A DNA stretch of 35,526 bases, taken from positions 1 to 35,526 of the forward strand of contig JAFSVB010000131.1 of NCBI GenBank assembly GCA_017450325.1, written 5' to 3'. Source of the DNA: Bacilli bacterium (GTDB taxonomy: Bacteria > Bacillota_I > Bacilli_A > RFN20 > CAG-826). Below are positions 32,013 through 35,526 of this stretch, piece by piece; position 1 is the first letter of the stretch; every line of letters begins with the position of its first letter. The notes beneath the pieces were generated by a model, which did no database searches, was not told the origin of the DNA, and worked only from the letters and a program-made list of their open reading frames with translations. The translations under genes and the position numbers were made by a program.

Positions 32013-33651
32013 ACATGAAGTAGGGTACCATCTCTTTGAGGATACCTATAAAGCCACCGCTATGAAAAAGAACCTCGCCGCCGTTTGGTTCGAGAAGACG
32101 AGCTATACCTTTGAGGAACTGGAGAAAAGCGTCCATTATTACGCGCGCTTTCTTGCCGACCATGGCGTGAAGCCAGGGGATCATGTCGCCTTGCTCGGCG
32201 CGAACTCCTATAACTGGCTCGTCGCCTTCTATGCCATCATTCGCTTAGGAGGCGTCGCCGTCTTGCTCAACTATATGGCGCGGCACGAAACTCTTGTGGA
32301 CCTCATCAAGGGCACCGATTGCAAGTTCCTTTGCTATGGCAAATATACGGCTCTTATCAAAAATGAGGGCGAATTTGCGTCGCTTTTGCAGGAAACAGGC
32401 ATGGATGTTGGCCATTCATTTTGCATCCAGCACGCTACGCTGGACTTCAAATCCATCCTTCAAACCGTGACCATTGAGCCCTTCGCCTCGCCCTTCTCTC
32501 GGGAAGAAGAGAGCAAGAGGACTTCCTATATCATCTTTACCACGGGAACGACCGCGAAGCCAAAAGCGGCGATGCTTAGCCAGTATGGGCTACTCAATGT
32601 CGTTTACGTGAATTTCGTCCGCCTGAATCCCTATATCCCTCAGAAGTTCATGTGCTTGTTGCCCATGTTCCATTGCTTTGGCTTGTTCGTGGTCAGCTCA
32701 TGCGCCGCCTTCGATAAAACGGTTTATCTCAACTCCCTGTTCGACAAAAAGAAACTCTATGCCGAGTTCTTGAAGAACCGGTGCGGGGCCTATGCTTCCG
32801 TCAGCCTCGTCTTCGACCGTTTGTCCAAAGGCCCGTTCTGGTGGCTCCACCGCGCGTTCTTCGTGAAGCGCTGCATCGTCGGCGGAGGGTTTACTTCGAA
32901 GGATGAATTCGCCTTTCTTGAGCGTAAATACGGCAAGGGTAAGTTCATGAATGGCTATGGCCAAACCGAATGCTCGCCCCTTATTTCCCTCGTTTTTCCC
33001 GATGCGCCCGCGACCAAGCAAAAGACCACGGTCGGAACTCCGATTGAGAATATCGAGATTGCATTTATGGATCCCGTCACCAAAGAGCTTTTGCCTAAAG
33101 GTAAACAGGGCGAGATCCTCGTAAAGGGGTATAACGTTTTTAACGGCTACTACAAGCGCGGCAAAGAAGAACAGCCTTTTGACGAGGCGGGCTATCTCCA
33201 TACGGGCGACCTCGGCTATCTTGACGAAGATGGCTACCTCGTTCTTTCGGGCAGGCTCAAAGACCTTATCATCCGCAAGGGAGAGAACATCTCCCCGGGG
33301 GAAATCGAGGACGTCCTGCGCAAATACCCTGAATTCGGTGGCGTCCGCGTCTTGGGATTCCCTTCCGTCGATGAGGGCGAATTCATCATCGGGTGCGTTG
33401 AGTTAAAGAAGAAACCGCCGCATTTCTCAGAGAAAAAATACCTTATCGACATGCAAAAGTACCTCCCGAGCATCAAAATCCCCTCCCACATTGTCTATAT
33501 GAAGAGGTTCCCGCTGACTGCAAATGGAAAGCTTGACGAAGCGAAGCTCCGTGAGCTCTGCATGATTAAGATTGCTAAGTTCCTCGATGAGGAAGTCCTC
33601 GCGGCGAAAACCCGCAAACTCATGGCGGAGACCAGCAGCAAAAGGCGCTGA
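31993..33651 (+). CDS. AMP-forming acyl-CoA/acyl-acid ligase
   Basis: A 552-residue ANL-superfamily enzyme that adenylates a carboxylic acid and usually transfers it to CoA or a carrier. Motifs in order: A3 YIIFTTGTTAKPKAA (179-193), A5 NGYGQTECSP (320-329), A7 YLHTGDLGYLDEDGYLVLSG (401-420), A8 RLKDLIIRKGENISPGEIE (421-439), and A10 PLTANGKLD with catalytic Lys513. The start at 31993 was chosen because GAGGT lies upstream; a TTG at 31984 is possible. It overlaps the acyltransferase gene by 20 bases. No carrier-protein gene is seen nearby. Substrate specificity cannot be read by eye; a fatty or hydroxy acid is possible. Confidence 0.9.
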   Translation: MSASSNKHEVGYHLFEDTYKATAMKKNLAAVWFEKTSYTFEELEKSVHYYARFLADHGVKPGDHVALLGANSYNWLVAFYAIIRLGGVAVLLNYMARHETLVDLIKGTDCKFLCYGKYTALIKNEGEFASLLQETGMDVGHSFCIQHATLDFKSILQTVTIEPFASPFSREEESKRTSYIIFTTGTTAKPKAAMLSQYGLLNVVYVNFVRLNPYIPQKFMCLLPMFHCFGLFVVSSCAAFDKTVYLNSLFDKKKLYAEFLKNRCGAYASVSLVFDRLSKGPFWWLHRAFFVKRCIVGGGFTSKDEFAFLERKYGKGKFMNGYGQTECSPLISLVFPDAPATKQKTTVGTPIENIEIAFMDPVTKELLPKGKQGEILVKGYNVFNGYYKRGKEEQPFDEAGYLHTGDLGYLDEDGYLVLSGRLKDLIIRKGENISPGEIEDVLRKYPEFGGVRVLGFPSVDEGEFIIGCVELKKKPPHFSEKKYLIDMQKYLPSIKIPSHIVYMKRFPLTANGKLDEAKLRELCMIKIAKFLDEEVLAAKTRKLMAETSSKRR

Positions 33652-33678
33652 ACGTAAGAAGGCAACGTAAAGTCGAGA

Positions 33679-35526
33679 CTATTCTCTTTCTTTAACCGAC
33701 TCAGGGAGGTTCCATTTTCGCATCGAAGCCATTACGAGGTAATGGGACACGAGCAGGAACGCCAAGACGATAAACGTCGAGAGGACATACATCGTCCACG
33801 TCTGTGGGAAGGGGTGAATCTGGCTCGGGATGGAGATGGATTCCAGTAGAATCTTTGACAAAAGGACTCCTAGCGGAATCGCAAGCGCCATCGCGATGAG
33901 GAACTGGAAGAGGCTCACGAAGAGATTCGCCCGAGAAATAGAACTTCGTTGATACCCGAGCGTCCGCATGGTCGCGAAGGTCCTCTTCTGTTCTTTTAGG
34001 TTGGTCTGCATCATGTTGAAGACAATCATGAAGCCGATGATGATGGCCATCGTGGTCAAGAGGATGCTGGAGATTTCAAAGGCGATCAGGCGGTCGCTGA
34101 ATTCACCATGGATAACCTTGGTATAGGAGATATAGGTCACATGGTCCGCGTCTTTGTATTTGTTGAAGAACTCGTCGAGGTCATGGACTTTCACCAGTAA
34201 GGATCCCCGCGCGTAATCGGGCTGGTACTCGTCATAGGACGTATAGCTGACGGGATAGAGGTATTGCGTGGAAATGAGGGTGACCGTCAAAGATTGGTCG
34301 TTGGCCTTAATGACGTCGCCGACGACCGCGTCGAGCAAATAGGCGTGGTAGGAAGAAAGGATAATGCCATGCTCTGGCACGGGGACGACGTGCGAATAAT
34401 CGTCGACGACGCGGACGAGGTCCTGATCGGGCTGGATGCCATTGATCAAGGCGGTAGTCTTTTTGCCGGTTCGTTCATTCGCGAGCTCGCTCGGGAGGTA
34501 CTTAATAAGAGTCCTAGAGGTGATGTTTGGGTCATCGATGGTGAAGACATCGTTGATTTCTTGCTCCGTGGGCAGGTTATCGAAATAGACCTGTGCGTCA
34601 TAGTTCAGGCGCGTTTCGAAGAGCTGATCCATCATCGCGTTCTTGCTTTCGCCGATGGACAAAGCGGTGAAAATCAGCATGCCGCTTGCGAGCAGACACG
34701 TGCCAGATAGGGCGTATCTGCGGATATTTCTTAATGTTTGAGAGATGGTTACCTTTAAAGTGATCGGGGCGTTTTTGAAAACGGTTCGCGTGAGCAAAGG
34801 GGTGTTGTTGTTGGTCGGGGGCAAGGCCTTCATCGCCTCAACGGGCTTGATTTTCGCGATGCCTAAGGAGGCGAAGAACGCGGTCATCAGCATGACGGTG
34901 ACCACGATCCCAAGCGAGACGAGAATGGCGCTTGGGTGAAGGACGAAAGGCTGAGGAAATAGCTTTAATGCCGTTCCATAGGCTCCATTGGCTAAAACGG
35001 TGAAGATAGAACCGATGCCGACGCCTAATAGCCACGACATAGCGCCAACCACGAAACCTAGAGAAAGGAAGAGGAGGGAGATGCTCCCTTTCTTTTCGCC
35101 AAGGGCGCGCATGACCCCGATGTCTTTTCGGCATTGCCGCACGATCTGGAACAAGAATAGCGACGTCACGATCAACACGACGACAAAGAACACGGCTGGG
35201 GCGGAGATGGTGATGAGGTTTAGGTTCCGAAGGGCGTCCCGGTAATAGCTGATGACTTCCGAATCGTCGTACGTGGTGGCAAACGCCACGTCTTTTCGGA
35301 GCATTTTGACTTGATCTTCGGTAATCTCGATGCCCGCTTCCTGCTTGATGTATTGCTTTAGGGCGTCAATTGTTTCATCGAGCGTCTTCTTTTTGCCTTC
35401 TTCGAACTTGTAGAGGATCTGATTGAAGTATGTTCGGTCGTCATGCTCGACGATGGTATTCTTCGGGACATAAACATAAGCGAAATCGCGCGAGGAGGAG
35501 ATGGAGTAGGGGTCGGCTTTGACAAA
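33679..35526 (-). CDS. Large FtsX/MacB-type ABC transporter permease, 5' end beyond window
   Basis: Partial: 615 codons are visible and the frame runs open through the window edge at 35526 (the segment 35305-35526 is also coding, including IKQEAGIEITEDQVK), so the true start lies outside. There are two FtsX-like units. The first has LFLFQIVRQCRKDIGVMRALG and LGVGIGSIF. The second, nearer the C-terminus, has MQTNLKEQKRTFATMRTLGY and LGVLLSKILL. Large extracytoplasmic domains separate them. Such permeases with an ATPase partner export or process lipids, peptides or wall components; the ATPase must be outside the window. It converges with the acyl-ligase gene with a 27-base gap and no obvious terminator between. 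Confidence 0.88.
   Translation of the reverse strand, partial: FVKADPYSISSSRDFAYVYVPKNTIVEHDDRTYFNQILYKFEEGKKKTLDETIDALKQYIKQEAGIEITEDQVKMLRKDVAFATTYDDSEVISYYRDALRNLNLITISAPAVFFVVVLIVTSLFLFQIVRQCRKDIGVMRALGEKKGSISLLFLSLGFVVGAMSWLLGVGIGSIFTVLANGAYGTALKLFPQPFVLHPSAILVSLGIVVTVMLMTAFFASLGIAKIKPVEAMKALPPTNNNTPLLTRTVFKNAPITLKVTISQTLRNIRRYALSGTCLLASGMLIFTALSIGESKNAMMDQLFETRLNYDAQVYFDNLPTEQEINDVFTIDDPNITSRTLIKYLPSELANERTGKKTTALINGIQPDQDLVRVVDDYSHVVPVPEHGIILSSYHAYLLDAVVGDVIKANDQSLTVTLISTQYLYPVSYTSYDEYQPDYARGSLLVKVHDLDEFFNKYKDADHVTYISYTKVIHGEFSDRLIAFEISSILLTTMAIIIGFMIVFNMMQTNLKEQKRTFATMRTLGYQRSSISRANLFVSLFQFLIAMALAIPLGVLLSKILLESISIPSQIHPFPQTWTMYVLSTFIVLAFLLVSHYLVMASMRKWNLPESVKERE

Noticed and set aside
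1-35526. CRISPR array, insertion sequence, tRNA or rRNA
   Set aside because: No array of direct repeats, no transposase, and no tRNA-like cloverleaf was recognised by eye.

Overview
The window looks like a chromosomal segment of a gut-type Bacillota, most likely a Bacilli/Erysipelotrichia-like lineage. The grounds are strong AGGAGG ribosome binding sites, standard-code ORFs, lipobox lipoproteins, double-glycine leader peptides, XRE regulators with zinc ribbons, and many lipoproteins and ABC proteins. The genus cannot be fixed from sequence alone. No rRNA, tRNA, CRISPR array, transposase or phage gene was seen.

Layout. (1) 1-3770, metal-flavoured: two short genes encode a nearly identical 48-residue double-glycine leader joined to different CxxC...CxxC (zinc-ribbon) cores. 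They are followed by a COG0523/CobW-type zinc metallochaperone and a ferritin. A third member of the same peptide family lies at 16711-16983. (2) 3772-11081, a compact accessory block of two divergent operons. Two genes run leftward (4653->3772 and 5505->4756). Eleven tightly coupled genes run rightward from 5675: two Sel1-type proteins, a zinc ribbon, two YwqG/DUF1963 proteins, four small beta-rich proteins of 93-94 residues, a helical repeat protein and a helix-turn-helix-like protein. Related GGGCTGTAA-type hairpins sit at both ends. This block is the best candidate for an undescribed system. (3) 11299-16472: a membrane protein, an XRE/zinc-ribbon regulator, an S41-protease-like lipoprotein and a second lipoprotein. 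(4) 17697-22253: a TetR-type regulator, an inverted repeat that may be its operator, and a heterodimeric ABC exporter with one degenerate ATP site. (5) 22406-25661: a lipoprotein class-I glutamine amidotransferase, a GNAT-kinase-like fusion and a membrane-bound XRE/zinc-ribbon protein. (6) 25973-29790: a hybrid sensor histidine kinase with two receiver domains, overlapping a solute-binding lipoprotein but with no transporter. (7) 29948-35526: a beta-repeat membrane protein, an acyltransferase-3 membrane protein overlapping an acyl-adenylating enzyme, and a large FtsX/MacB-type permease cut by the window edge.

Several genes (22406, 25973, 29948, 30816) lack a Shine-Dalgarno site and have a -10-like hexamer just before the start codon, which suggests leaderless mRNAs. 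Everything is read by eye from the sequence; family names rest on motif recognition and not on a database search.
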